Shown here in pieces: positions 36,224 through 44,979 of a stretch of 64,000 nt of DNA; within the stretch, counting starts at the first letter, position 1, and each line of letters begins with the position of its first letter. A program made the position numbers and the translations under genes. Where the stretch lies: positions 438,097 through 502,096 of the forward strand of contig NZ_CP022522.1 of NCBI RefSeq assembly GCF_002850255.1. Reading direction: 5' to 3'. The notes under the pieces are model-generated. The model ran no database searches. It was given only the letters and a program-made list of their open reading frames with translations, and was not told where the DNA came from. This DNA is from Pseudoalteromonas sp. NC201 (GTDB lineage Bacteria > Pseudomonadota > Gammaproteobacteria > Enterobacterales > Alteromonadaceae).

Positions 36224-37432
36224 TTAATCATCCATTTTATTAATTGACTCGAAGTAAGCTGCATACATAGTGGCTTTTAGTGTTTCTTCCTCCAACTTTG
36301 AGCTATCTTCATATCTAAACTTCGCAACAAGTTCTTCGATACATTCATCTTCGTTGTAACTTTTGCATTCCCTATAGTTCGACTTTACGAACATCAAAAT
36401 TTTCCGATGCTCAGCTTCTTCCTTACTCTTAAACAAATCAAAGGCTAAGCTAAATTTTTGTTCAAATATTTCACGTTCAAATGGCTTAATCTTTAGCTTT
36501 TGAGCAATTTCCCTTTTGTGATCCCTCCAGAACTGAAAAGCTTTAGATTTTGTTGTAATAACTTTAATGACATTGTTGATGTCTTGGCTATGTATTTGCT
36601 TTGATTTATCAGAGAGCCTGGCAATACTCTTTTGGTTGTATGTTAGTTCTGCATTTTTGAATAGTCCAAAGATTGATTCTAATGCTGCTTTCGAATCATT
36701 AATTTTTCTATCAAAAACATCTTCAAGCTTGGCCCTTAGTTGGTTTTCTTGTTCTTTATTAGTTTTGTTAAAGTCTATATATAAGAATTTTAAATTTTTT
36801 AACTCATCACTCAGGTTTTCTTCAACGAAAGCATCGTGCTTTGCAAGTTTATCGGTAATCGCCTTCTGTAGAATAGGATCCAAATCGTTATAAATGACCT
36901 CAATATCTTCCTCGTTTACAGTCTTAGAGTATGTACTCTTCTTTTTATTGACTGTTACTCTTTTCTCTAGATGTATGGCTGTATTTGACGAAAAGTACAG
37001 GTCATGGCCGTAACTGGAACATTTTGGATGTGAATCTGAAATCAGTGATTTCCCGACTTTTAGCACTTTAATAATGATTTCAGCTAGTTCAACACCAATT
37101 TTCCAATTACCACTAGACTTCTTTTTCGATTGATAGGTTTCGACTTTGATCGCTTGGCCATGATTATCTAAATAGCAGAACAATATATCTTCTAAATGTT
37201 CAAGTGATAAAAAATATTTAGTGCCAGCAAATTTGCTATCGTAGTTATCTAGTATGATGAAAAGAGCCATATTTCTTTGCAACGCAAAACCTTGCTGTGC
37301 CCTCACACCCGCATTTACGCTTTGATCAACCAATTGCCATTTCCTTGATTCTATTGCTTGTATTGGAAACTTTTTGAATATTTTACAGCTCCCATTAACT
37401 TTCTTTAGAGTCAGAGCTAAAAGTGAAGACAA
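36224..37432 (-). CDS. DUF4297/Cap4-like nuclease partner of the SMC-like ATPase
   Basis: A 402-residue protein whose N-terminus looks like a DUF4297 (Cap4-type) PD-(D/E)xK nuclease domain: AGVRAQQGFALQRNMAL at 41-57, then EHLED (78-82) and TYQSKKK (Gln 101, Lys 103), the E/D...QxK spacing of that fold. The rest (about 180-400) is helical and charged with no domain I recognise. It is translated just before the ATPase. The only usable start in this frame is TTG at 37432, with a weak ribosome-binding site; the frame is open but ATG-free back to a stop at 37505. In Lamassu and ABC-3C systems such an effector is fired by the ATPase. I infer, not see, that role. Confidence 0.65.
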   Translation of the reverse strand: MSSLLALTLKKVNGSCKIFKKFPIQAIESRKWQLVDQSVNAGVRAQQGFALQRNMALFIILDNYDSKFAGTKYFLSLEHLEDILFCYLDNHGQAIKVETYQSKKKSSGNWKIGVELAEIIIKVLKVGKSLISDSHPKCSSYGHDLYFSSNTAIHLEKRVTVNKKKSTYSKTVNEEDIEVIYNDLDPILQKAITDKLAKHDAFVEENLSDELKNLKFLYIDFNKTNKEQENQLRAKLEDVFDRKINDSKAALESIFGLFKNAELTYNQKSIARLSDKSKQIHSQDINNVIKVITTKSKAFQFWRDHKREIAQKLKIKPFEREIFEQKFSLAFDLFKSKEEAEHRKILMFVKSNYRECKSYNEDECIEELVAKFRYEDSSKLEEETLKATMYAAYFESINKMDD

Positions 37433-37670
37433 AGCTTTAATATAGCAAATTTCACTTTTATCACTTGTTATATGTTCGGTGTTTACAAATTGAAATGCAA
37501 CTTTTTATTTACAAGAATACTGGAGCGGTGGAACCACTTAGAGAATGTCTTACGCAACATTGAAAATAAAAGGTGTCTTGAGGGAAGAGCAGACAGCTAT
37601 GGCTCGTGTTAAGATGCATACTTGTTATCAAATATTTAAACCTAACATTGAAATACAGAAAGAGTGATTA

Positions 37671-37985
37671 TTAGGTTCTTTGCTTTGTTTCAAGCGCAGT
37701 TAGCAGTGCTTCTTTCTCTTTTTGGGGCAACTTCTCAAATAAAATAACAAACTTGGCCATTTCATCGTTTTCGCAAAAGAAGTAGTTTAGCGGAACACCC
37801 AGCTCTTCAGCTATTCGTTTTAATGTTTGCAGATCAGGTGTATGCCTGCCTTTTTCGTAATGATTCATGCGCCCACTCGCAGAGCCTGGCTCCAGACCAA
37901 TTCTAACTCCCAAATCTCTTTGAGAAATATTTGCTCTTGCCCTAGCTTCTTTAAGCCTAATAGGGAGGGGGTTAATAAAATCCAA
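37671..37985 (-). CDS. XRE-family helix-turn-helix regulator
   Basis: A 104-residue DNA-binding protein with a Cro/CI-type helix-turn-helix (RLKEARARANISQRDLGVRIGLE, NHYEKGRHTPDLQTLKRIAEELGVPLNYFF; residues 10-70) and a short helical tail. It lies 238 bases upstream of the nuclease/ATPase operon on the same strand and probably controls it. The start appears to be TTG at 37985; an internal start is possible because no ATG precedes the domain. Confidence 0.85.
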   Translation of the reverse strand: MDFINPLPIRLKEARARANISQRDLGVRIGLEPGSASGRMNHYEKGRHTPDLQTLKRIAEELGVPLNYFFCENDEMAKFVILFEKLPQKEKEALLTALETKQRT

Positions 37986-38041
37986 AGGTAAATCATAATA
38001 AAAAGCTGGTACTTAGATTCTCTAAGCTTTGATCGGGGAAT

Positions 38042-38308
38042 ATGAAAGTGAGTAAAACTTACTCAAATGAAATGAAGTTATTGGCGACAAAAAGAGTACT
38101 GTCCGAGGGAGAGCGAGTCGCTGATGTGGCGAAAGACTTGGAGATAGGCCAAAGCACGTTATATGCTTGGATCAAAGCGGCTAAACAAGATGACAGCTCA
38201 AACGGTAGCTTGGTCGTTAAATCATTAAAACAGCGCCTCGAAGAAGTGTCAAAAGAGCGTGATATCCTTATCAAGGCTGCGTCAATATTTGCCAAAGAGC
38301 TGTATTGA
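38042..38308 (+). mobile_element. IS3-family transposase OrfA, orphan remnant
   Basis: An 88-residue protein with the HTH_Tnp_1 pattern of IS3-family OrfA: YSNEMKLLATKRVLSEGERVADVAKDLEIGQSTLYAWIKAAK, followed by a leucine-zipper stretch (LKQRLEEVSKERDILIKAA). The frame ends with KELY-stop. No OrfB (DDE) frame follows in any phase, so the element is truncated and immobile. No terminal inverted repeats are recognisable. Confidence 0.8.
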
Positions 38309-38682
38309 ACTGAGATTATTGTTTAAGTTTCTGACTACTAGATAATTATAAACTTATTTCTTGGGTTGCCTTAACTCATTTGAATATACCTCCTCTAACC
38401 TTGCAACCAGCTCCACATGCCGTGTAAGCGAATCTCCTGCTATTTAGAGTAACTATCTGCTTTTTATTTCGTGTGCCGCACAAGGCGGCTGCACTCGCTA
38501 AGTGGGTATATCCTTGATACTAAAAATTAACACTTGTAGAACAAGGCAGGATTGTTTAACAATGAGTAGATAACATTAATTCGAGCTCAATTTGACAGTA
38601 CTAGAAGCTAAGTCACTAGATAAATGTGAATTAGCCTGTCTCGCTCATGAGTGCATAACGGCACTAATTTAAGGATATTTGC
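38309..38682. other. Non-coding interval after the IS3 remnant
   Basis: About 370 bases with no credible gene. I see no attC-like site or IS end in it; the AT-rich last part may hold a promoter for the following gene. Confidence 0.4.
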
Positions 38683-39309
38683 ATGATAGAAATGTTGATG
38701 GATCACAAAGAGTGGATTTTTAGTGGTATTGGTGTAGCTCTCTTGGCGTGGCTCGCAAAACTGAATGTAAAGGCAATACTAAAAGTTCTCATAAAGGTCA
38801 TAGTTAAAACTTATAGCAATGTGATTAGTCTTTTTTATCTGGAAAGTCACACTGCAAATAATATGAACATTGATCTGCGTCCAAGACATAAACCTTTCGA
38901 GTTATGGCTGGATGGGTTGCCCAAGTTTAAACTTTGGTTGCGAGGCGCAAACTTCAATCCGTTTGATATCACGATAAAGCAAATAACTATTGAGTTTAAC
39001 TATGGCGGTGTGAATGTTAAATGTGACAACTTCATACATAGGTGCATAGTCCCTAGATTATCTTTTAACGATGTTATTCTTGTTGAAGGCAATTTGACCG
39101 CTGAGCAAGCAGATCATATTGCAGGTTTGGAAAATGGGCAAAGTTGCCATGTAAGCATTAAAGCCGTTTTAAAAACTCCCACCAAAGAAATCACTTATGA
39201 GCATAATTATATGGATGGTATTGAGCCGGCTCTTGTAAATGCTAATGGCCGTAAAGATAAAGTTCGGAAAAAATCTACGCTTGCAGAAGTTGAAAGTGTG
39301 AGAGTGTAG
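38683..39309 (+). CDS. Membrane-anchored protein of unknown function
   Basis: A 208-residue product. A hydrophobic segment is at about 10-40 (WIFSGIGVALLAWL, then a Lys-rich amphipathic stretch) and the rest is soluble with beta-rich pattern, ending in a very basic tail (NGRKDKVRKK). I recognise no family. A plausible AAGGA site precedes ATG 38683. A second unknown gene follows after 22 bases on the same strand, and the two may be co-transcribed. AT-rich like the rest of the island. Confidence 0.65.
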   Translation: MIEMLMDHKEWIFSGIGVALLAWLAKLNVKAILKVLIKVIVKTYSNVISLFYLESHTANNMNIDLRPRHKPFELWLDGLPKFKLWLRGANFNPFDITIKQITIEFNYGGVNVKCDNFIHRCIVPRLSFNDVILVEGNLTAEQADHIAGLENGQSCHVSIKAVLKTPTKEITYEHNYMDGIEPALVNANGRKDKVRKKSTLAEVESVRV

Positions 39310-39331
39310 CTAATCATCGGAGAAATTGTGC

Positions 39332-39826
39332 ATGGTAGAGTTAATACAGAAACTAGCGTCAATAGATGAGTTGGAAACATGGGAGTTACATTGCCAAGGA
39401 TATAGTGTTCAAGATAAGAAAGTAGCATTCCAAACAGCTCAACCTCTGTGGGTAAAACGAAAAGCCTCTGAGGGAACGCTATATTTACACCCTGAAGTGA
39501 TTGGCCAGCTTCGCGATCAAAACTGGATTCCGAATGATCTGCAACTGCGTATGATATGGGCAAGTGTCTTAGCGTCAGCAGAAGGTTTTGACAGTAAAGT
39601 TCGTTTTAGATCAATTAAAGCTAGTCTGCGAAAAAGATATGGGCATGATTGGTGGGAAGATGTTTATCACCGGCAAAAGTTTGCATTTGCTGCCAAAGAG
39701 CGTATTCGTAAACAATCAGCTGAAAATGGTTTTGCGGTTAATACGCTGATTGCCAATACTCATTTATTTAATGAAGCAATGAAAGATCAAGTCAAAGCAG
39801 CGTTGAGCATGATACCAAAGAGTTAA
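39332..39826 (+). CDS. Protein of unknown function
   Basis: A 164-residue soluble protein without a recognised family. It has aromatic and basic helices in the second half (RSIKASLRKRYGHDWWEDVYHRQKFAFAAKERIRKQ), which could bind nucleic acid or membrane, but this is only an impression. The ATG at 39332 is chosen because GGAG at 39319-39322 gives good spacing; the frame is also open from TTG 39326. It follows the membrane-anchored unknown gene closely. Confidence 0.6.
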   Translation: MVELIQKLASIDELETWELHCQGYSVQDKKVAFQTAQPLWVKRKASEGTLYLHPEVIGQLRDQNWIPNDLQLRMIWASVLASAEGFDSKVRFRSIKASLRKRYGHDWWEDVYHRQKFAFAAKERIRKQSAENGFAVNTLIANTHLFNEAMKDQVKAALSMIPKS

Positions 39827-40132
39827 CAATACATAGCAAACACGTAGCTCTAAATCAACACTCTGGAAAGTACTTTTAAGTGAACAAGTTTTAACTAATT
39901 TGTCAGATTCGCTAAATAGGAATTTATCAAATCGGAGCCTGTTCAGCGGCAGGAGCGGAGCATCAGCGTAACTAGTTTCTGCCTCAAAATGCGTTAACGT
40001 ACATGCTCTGAGGGCGACATAGAGAAGAGCGGACGTTGGTAGCGAGAAAGCTACGTAAGCTTTTATACAAAGTGCTTGATTTTATCCTTTAGCATTATTA
40101 CTTGCCGTTTTAGGGTAAAGTGACAAACTGGA
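39827..40132. other. Non-coding interval before the first attC-like site
   Basis: About 300 bases, locally GC-richer at 39930-40060, with several short inverted repeats but no structure I can name and no gene. Confidence 0.4.
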
Positions 40133-40224
40133 ATTTAACGCTGTATTATATGCTTGTTTACAGTAGCAATTATTCCTCGGTGTGTTATAAGCTACCAAAG
40201 CGGGACAGAATAAGCTGTTAGGTG
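40133..40224 (+). repeat. Integron attC-like site 1
   Basis: A 92-bp imperfect palindrome bounded by ATTTAAC (RYYYAAC core, 40133-40139) and GTTAGGT (GTTRRRY core, 40218-40224). Inner arms also pair (GTAGC near 40167 with GCTAC near 40192). Size, cores and symmetry fit attC recombination sites of integron gene cassettes. Confidence 0.7.
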
Positions 40225-40307
40225 AATACCCAGCTCATATCAAAACTATTGTTTCTTTAGATCAACCACTTATAACAAACTGCTTCAGCACAAGGAGTTT
40301 AAAATAA

Positions 40308-40730
40308 ATGGAAAACACAGCGGTAAAAATACCTATACCTATTAAAATGTTGTGCCTTTTTAAAAGTAGTCTCATTTCTGCTAACAGTCTTTGTCTTTCA
40401 ATCATTGCACTGCACTTGGTTATCTCATTTTTATGTAATGACTTCACCATTCTTTCAGCAGGTGGTGGTTTGTTATGTGCCATATCTTTAATTCTCTTTT
40501 TAAGTTACAACGTACCCACAACAGAAGAAGATTATTTAAAGTACTTGAAAACAATGTATCCTCTGAACCATGAACAAGGTGTTTTAGGTGAACGGGTCAC
40601 AGAAGAAAGACGTATAGAGTTAGAAAATCCTAGGATAGTTAAAGGTAATCTTCTTCTCTCTGTACAATCTTATTATCTTGTTTGGTCTGTCATAGGTACG
40701 TTAATTTGGTCTTATGCTGGTTATCTTTAA
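40308..40730 (+). CDS. Cassette-borne membrane protein, function unknown
   Basis: A 140-residue protein with three likely membrane helices (about 15-45, 50-68 and 115-138) and an acidic soluble loop between (NVPTTEEDYLKYLKTMYP). AAGGAG lies about 12 bases upstream of ATG. It sits alone between attC-like sites 1 and 2, exactly as a gene cassette should. No family recognised; small membrane proteins are frequent in cassette arrays. Confidence 0.65.
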   Translation: MENTAVKIPIPIKMLCLFKSSLISANSLCLSIIALHLVISFLCNDFTILSAGGGLLCAISLILFLSYNVPTTEEDYLKYLKTMYPLNHEQGVLGERVTEERRIELENPRIVKGNLLLSVQSYYLVWSVIGTLIWSYAGYL

Positions 40731-40757
40731 AACAATCTTTTATTAAGAGTACAATTC

Positions 40758-40810
40758 ACCTAACAATCCAATTAGCTGGGACAATTTTGCCCATTATTGA
40801 AGCGTTAAAT
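40758..40810 (+). repeat. Integron attC-like site 2
   Basis: Bounded by ACCTAAC (RYYYAAC, 40758-40764) and GTTAAAT (GTTRRRY, 40804-40810); 53 bp, with partly complementary arms next to the cores. It is shorter and less symmetric than the other two but has both exact cores and lies 28 bases after a stop codon. Confidence 0.6.
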
Positions 40811-40844
40811 GTCCTATACAGCCAAGCATAGATAAGGAAATAAA

Positions 40845-41147
40845 TTGGAATTATTAGCTTACACATACATCATTGTCACTATAGGCTCACTAATCGGAGG
40901 ATTCACACGCTGGTTATATCCAAATGTAAGTGATGACGTAGCCGAACAAGTAAAACCTATAAAATTAAATTACACTTTAGCTTTATCATTTATTATAGGC
41001 TTAGCCTTATCTACATATTTTTATATTGGTATTTCTGGTTCAAATGTAGAGCTAGGTTTTATTCTTCAACTCAGCTTGCTAGCAGCCGTTTTAGTGTTCA
41101 AGAATATTGACAGGCTGCACAAGATAAAATTTGATAAAAATATTTAA
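40845..41147 (+). CDS. Cassette-borne small membrane protein, function unknown
   Basis: A 100-residue protein with three hydrophobic segments (about 3-22, 43-62 and 68-86). It starts with TTG at 40845, supported by AAGGA at 40834-40838 with six-base spacing. Its TAA stop (41145-41147) is embedded in the core of attC-like site 3, a layout common in integron cassettes. No family recognised. Confidence 0.62.
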   Translation: MELLAYTYIIVTIGSLIGGFTRWLYPNVSDDVAEQVKPIKLNYTLALSFIIGLALSTYFYIGISGSNVELGFILQLSLLAAVLVFKNIDRLHKIKFDKNI

Positions 41148-41214
41148 CAGGCAAAGGCTGCATCGCCCTACGGGCTGGACGCGCTAATACGCGTCGCTGC
41201 TTTGGGCGTTGGCT
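41142..41214 (+). repeat. Integron attC-like site 3
   Basis: A 73-bp palindromic site bounded by ATTTAAC (41142-41148) and GTTGGCT (41208-41214; one departure from GTTRRRY). The outer arms pair (GGCAAAG with CTTTGGGC) with an unpaired extra base, as attC sites have, and the centre holds a perfect GACGCG/CGCGTC hairpin. GC-rich against its AT-rich surroundings. Confidence 0.68.
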
Positions 41215-41239
41215 TTTTCATACCTAGTCAGAGGGGGTT

Positions 41240-42087
41240 ATGGTCATAACTCCAAAAATTATTTGTGACACATGTGATACGAAACACTTATTAAAGGTGA
41301 CTCTTGGAAGGGAAGATAATCAATATCATACTTTCCCTTGCACAGAATGTGATGAAGAAATTGAATTTGGGTTGGAAAACTTGTTTTCAAAAGGCGAATA
41401 TCGATATATTCGTAATTGTAGTGAAGCAAGCTTTGGATATAGTGACGCAATTCAGGTTCATTTAAATCCTGACTTCGGTGTTAGTCATAAAGTTGTTGAG
41501 GCTGGTGATTGTATTACAAGCAACCTTCTCTAATATATTAGAGATACAGCGAATGGCTCAGGAGTTAGAGAAAGAAAAAACGAAGGTGTACTGGAGCATC
41601 GTGTAACATATGATAATTATAACAGCGAAGTAATGCGCTTTTATTTAAAAATCTGTGCCTTGTTACATAAAGACAAAGCTACTCTTGCAGATAAATATAT
41701 TGAAAAAATACAGGCAACTTTGAGGAGCAAAAAGGTAAGAGATTAGAGTACTATTTTAGTAAGCTTTTGAACCACATTATTGGCTCTTATGGCCACGATG
41801 TTCTTAATGGTTTGCGAGAGGAAAAGGCAAAAGCTGGGGATTTAAGCGCACTCATTCAATTTAACCAAAACACTAAGAATGATAGCTTTAGTATTTTTGA
41901 AGAATTTATAAGTTTATTTAATGAGTTTTCCCAACTTTTTACTTATTTAAATCGCGGCTTGGACGTTGCTAAAAGTATAAAGGTGACTTCCACAGGCTTT
42001 AATAGAACAAAAAGATATTATAGCTCTGCTTATGAAGCCTTAGCAAAAATGCTTCATATACCAGCCAAGGCGGGATCGCACTTTTAG
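41240..42087 (+). pseudogene. Decayed zinc-ribbon protein gene (nonsense + frameshift, truncated by an IS)
   Basis: The frame starts well (GAGGGGG site, ATG 41240) and encodes a 97-residue product with two CxxC pairs (CDTC, CTEC near residues 9-38) before a TAA at 41531. The same frame continues open for about 70 more codons (VLEHRVTYDNYNSEVMRFYLKICALLH) to a TAG at 41744, and near 41715 a one-base shift would join it to the frame running to 42087 (NFEEQKGKRLEYYFSKLLNHIIGSYGHD). I read this as one gene of at least 280 codons with a nonsense mutation and a frameshift, cut at its 3' end by the ISAs1 insertion. Family unknown. It would be the third cassette gene. Confidence 0.6.
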
Positions 42088-42133
42088 CTAATTTATGATC
42101 AAATAGCGCCAATCCCATTGCTAGGCGCAACCA

Positions 42134-43234
42134 ATGAACCTGATTGAACACCTTACAGTTGTAGAAGAAACTCGCTCTAATATCAACAAAAAGCACGACT
42201 TAGTTGATGTCATTTTCCTTGTTATTAGTGCCATCATGTCAGGTGCTGAAGGTTGGCAAGATATCCAGCTCTATGGCGAGTCGAAGGAGGATTGGTTGCG
42301 ATAGTATCGGCCATTTAAAAACGGGATCCCAAAGCGCCATACCATCGCTCGGATCCTCAAATCTGTGGTGGCAGAGTCACTGCTGGAAGCGCTGTTAAAC
42401 TGGGTCAACGAGCAGCGACAAACCGCAGGTAAACCAGTTATTGCACTCGACGGCAAAGTACTGCGTGGTTCATATCGCGGCGATAAAAAGGCGGCATTAC
42501 AACTTGTTACTGCATACGATACAGAGTCAGGGTTAGTATTGTCACAACAGTCCACCGAAACCAAGCAAGGCGAGATAAGTGTTGTGCGGCAAATGCTTGA
42601 AGTGCTTGATATTAAGGGCAGTGTTATCACAGTGGATGCACTACATTGTCAACGGCAAACACTAGAAACGATTGCTGCGAAAAAAGCCGATGTTGTGGTA
42701 CAGGTTAAAAAGAATCAACCCAAGCTACACCAGGCTGTAACCGAGCAATTTCAACGCGTATTCGATGCTGGTAAAGAGCAAGTCGTAACCGAGGTAAAGC
42801 AGCAGGCACATGGTCGCACAGAGACGCGGATAGTGTATCAACTCAAGCCAAAATTAGACGAAACGTTAGCGGCGCGTTGGCCGACAATCCGCAGCATCAT
42901 CGCGGTAGAACGGCACAGAGCCTGCGGCGGTAAAACCAGTATTGATACCAGCTACTACGTCAGCTCAATGTCACCAAAACATAAGATGCTAGGCCACTAC
43001 ATCCGCCAACACTGGCGTATAGAGAACGGTCAGCACTATGTATTAGATGTTGTTTTTAAAGAGGATTCATCAAGAATTTGTCTCGATGGTGCGGTGGAAA
43101 ATATGGCCCTATTCAGGCGTTTTGTAATGAATATGCTCAAGCAGTGTGAATGCGGCTTACCGAGTCAACGTAGCAAATTGAAAACTGCTGGCTGGAACGA
43201 CAAATTTAGGGCACAGGTGTTCTTTGGCTTATAA
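42134..43234 (+). pseudogene. ISAs1-family transposase interrupted by an in-frame stop
   Basis: The frame from ATG 42134 to 43234 encodes a complete ISAs1-type (H-repeat) transposase of about 366 codons, except for a TAG at 42302-42304 (codon 57). Signatures: HDLVDVIFLVISAIMSGAEGW, then ALDGKVLRGS, VITVDALHCQ and RQHWRIENGQHYVLDVVFKED, with the DDE residues. It probably came from an IS of about 1.2 kb spanning roughly 42.06-43.25 kb; I could not pair its terminal repeats. Unless the stop is read through, the element is dead. Confidence 0.85.
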
Positions 43235-43381
43235 GTAATCAAAGTATGCTCTGCCCCTCATTAGACGATCATCTGTCTTACTTTGTGCATTCACTATCTT
43301 TCAAATAGTATTGCTCTATCGAAAGCACTAAAATACTTATTTACCCTACTAGGTGAGTTTTAGTTAAGGTGTTGGCTATAA
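43235..43381. other. Right arm of the island
   Basis: About 150 bases of AT-rich sequence between the IS remnant and the right repeat, without a gene. Confidence 0.4.
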
Positions 43382-43464
43382 ATAAAAAACGCGAGCTTGT
43401 CTGCCGCTCGCGTTTTATTTTTAAAAGATAATTTGATAACTAAATCAGTCTATTACCTCATAGT
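43382..43464. repeat. Right 83-bp direct repeat at the gorA 3' end, including its terminator
   Basis: Matches 34176-34258 with 6 mismatches in 83 positions. It contains the gorA terminator (stem 43388-43396 with 43406-43414; minus-strand transcript ends in T run) and the last 12 bases of the gorA coding sequence. The gorA gene here is intact, so this end reconstitutes the target gene. Confidence 0.85.
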
Positions 43465-44811
43465 CACAAATTCCTCGGAACCAGTCGGGTGTATCGCGAC
43501 TACCGAGTCAAAGTCTGCTTTGGTTGCACCCATCTTCATTGCGACGGCGAAACCTTGGATCATCTCATCTACTGCGAAGCCGATGCCGTGTAGACCCACT
43601 ACGGTTTCTTCTGGGCCTGCGCATACAAGTTTCATGCGACACGGTTGGCGGTGCTGAGTGACCGCGGTGTACATTGCAGCAAAGGTAGAGGTATAGACCT
43701 TGATGTTGTCTTTACCGTACTTTTCTTCCGCTTCTGGCTCTGTTAGACCAATTGTGCCAATCGGTGGGTGGCTAAAGACGACGGTAGGGACTAGATCGTA
43801 ATCCATTTTTGCGTTTGGCAATTCCGGATTGAATAGGCGCTCGGCTAGCATTCTACCTGCTTTTACGGCTACCGGAGTTAGCTCTATACCACCATCCATA
43901 ATATCACCGAGCGCGTAGATACCTTTGGCTGAGGTGTTTTGCCATTCGTCGACTTTAATATGGCCGCTAGGCGTGGTTTCTACATCTGTCGCAGCGAGGT
44001 TGATAAGATCTGTCATTGGTTCACGACCAATTGCCCAGATCAGTTTGTCTACGGTGTAAGACTCACCATTTTCAAGATGTAAGGTGACGGAGCCATCCTC
44101 TTCTTTGGTCACTGACTGTGGTACTGCGTGAGTGTGCAGCGTTGGACCTTCTTTTTCCATTACTTCAGTTAAGGTTTCAACCAAGATAGGATCAAAGTTA
44201 CGAAGAGGGGCGTGCTTACGAACAAATAGATGGGTTTCTGTGCCCAAGCTGTGCAATACGCCCGCAAGCTCTACCGCGATATAACCCGCGCCCACAACCG
44301 CTACGCGGCGAGGTTGCTCTTTAAGCTCAAAGAAACCGTTTGAATCGATACCGTGCTCAGCGCCTGGAATATTAGGGATCGTTGGGCGGCCACCTACGGT
44401 AATATTGATATGATCGGCAGTGTAGTGCTCACCATTGACTTCAATGGTGTTGTTATCAACAAACTTAGCAAAGCCATTGATCACGGTGACGCCATTTTTC
44501 GCTAGGTAGCCGTTGTAACCTTGGTGAATACGGCCAATGTAGGCTTCGCGGCTCTCAACGAGTTTACCCCAATCGAAGTTCTTTAGTTCAACATCAAAAC
44601 CATAATCTGGTGCGTATAGTTTAATGGCTTCAGCAACTTGAGCACCGTGCCACATCGCTTTTTTTGGAACGCAGCCCACGTTTACACAAGTACCGCCTAA
44701 GTGCTTTGCTTCTATTAATGCCACCTTGGCACCTCGCATCGCCGCTCGGTTTGCAGATGCGATCCCGCCGCTACCGCCACCGATTGCGATATAGTCAAAA
44801 TGTTGAGCCAT
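43453..44811 (-). CDS. gorA: Glutathione reductase
   Basis: GorA reduces glutathione disulfide with NADPH. The 452-residue enzyme shows the FAD-binding N-terminus ([18 protein letters not shown]), the redox disulfide [13 protein letters not shown] (Cys 42 and 47), the NADPH-binding [29 protein letters not shown], and the C-terminal [12 protein letters not shown] with the catalytic His. Length is normal. Its 3' end forms the right junction of the accessory segment. Confidence 0.97.
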   Translation of the reverse strand: MAQHFDYIAIGGGSGGIASANRAAMRGAKVALIEAKHLGGTCVNVGCVPKKAMWHGAQVAEAIKLYAPDYGFDVELKNFDWGKLVESREAYIGRIHQGYNGYLAKNGVTVINGFAKFVDNNTIEVNGEHYTADHINITVGGRPTIPNIPGAEHGIDSNGFFELKEQPRRVAVVGAGYIAVELAGVLHSLGTETHLFVRKHAPLRNFDPILVETLTEVMEKEGPTLHTHAVPQSVTKEEDGSVTLHLENGESYTVDKLIWAIGREPMTDLINLAATDVETTPSGHIKVDEWQNTSAKGIYALGDIMDGGIELTPVAVKAGRMLAERLFNPELPNAKMDYDLVPTVVFSHPPIGTIGLTEPEAEEKYGKDNIKVYTSTFAAMYTAVTQHRQPCRMKLVCAGPEETVVGLHGIGFAVDEMIQGFAVAMKMGATKADFDSVVAIHPTGSEEFVTMR

Positions 44812-44979
44812 AAAAATTCCTCGCCAATTATTTGTTTTGCTTAAACCCTACTACTTTAAATTGCACAAGTGCACAACCGAAGACCGATATTAAGCAAAAA
44901 TCTGTTCAGATACTTGTAAATGCGGTCATTCACCCTTATTTCAACCTCAATATTAGATTAGAAAATAAAGAGCGTGCCC

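Noticed and set aside
41142..41214. GC-rich palindrome read as a transcription terminator
   Set aside because: It lacks a stable single stem with a proper T tail and fits the attC layout better, although weak termination is not excluded.
42271..42630. 119-codon minus-strand frame inside the ISAs1 element
   Set aside because: It overlaps the transposase frame, whose motifs are unmistakable.
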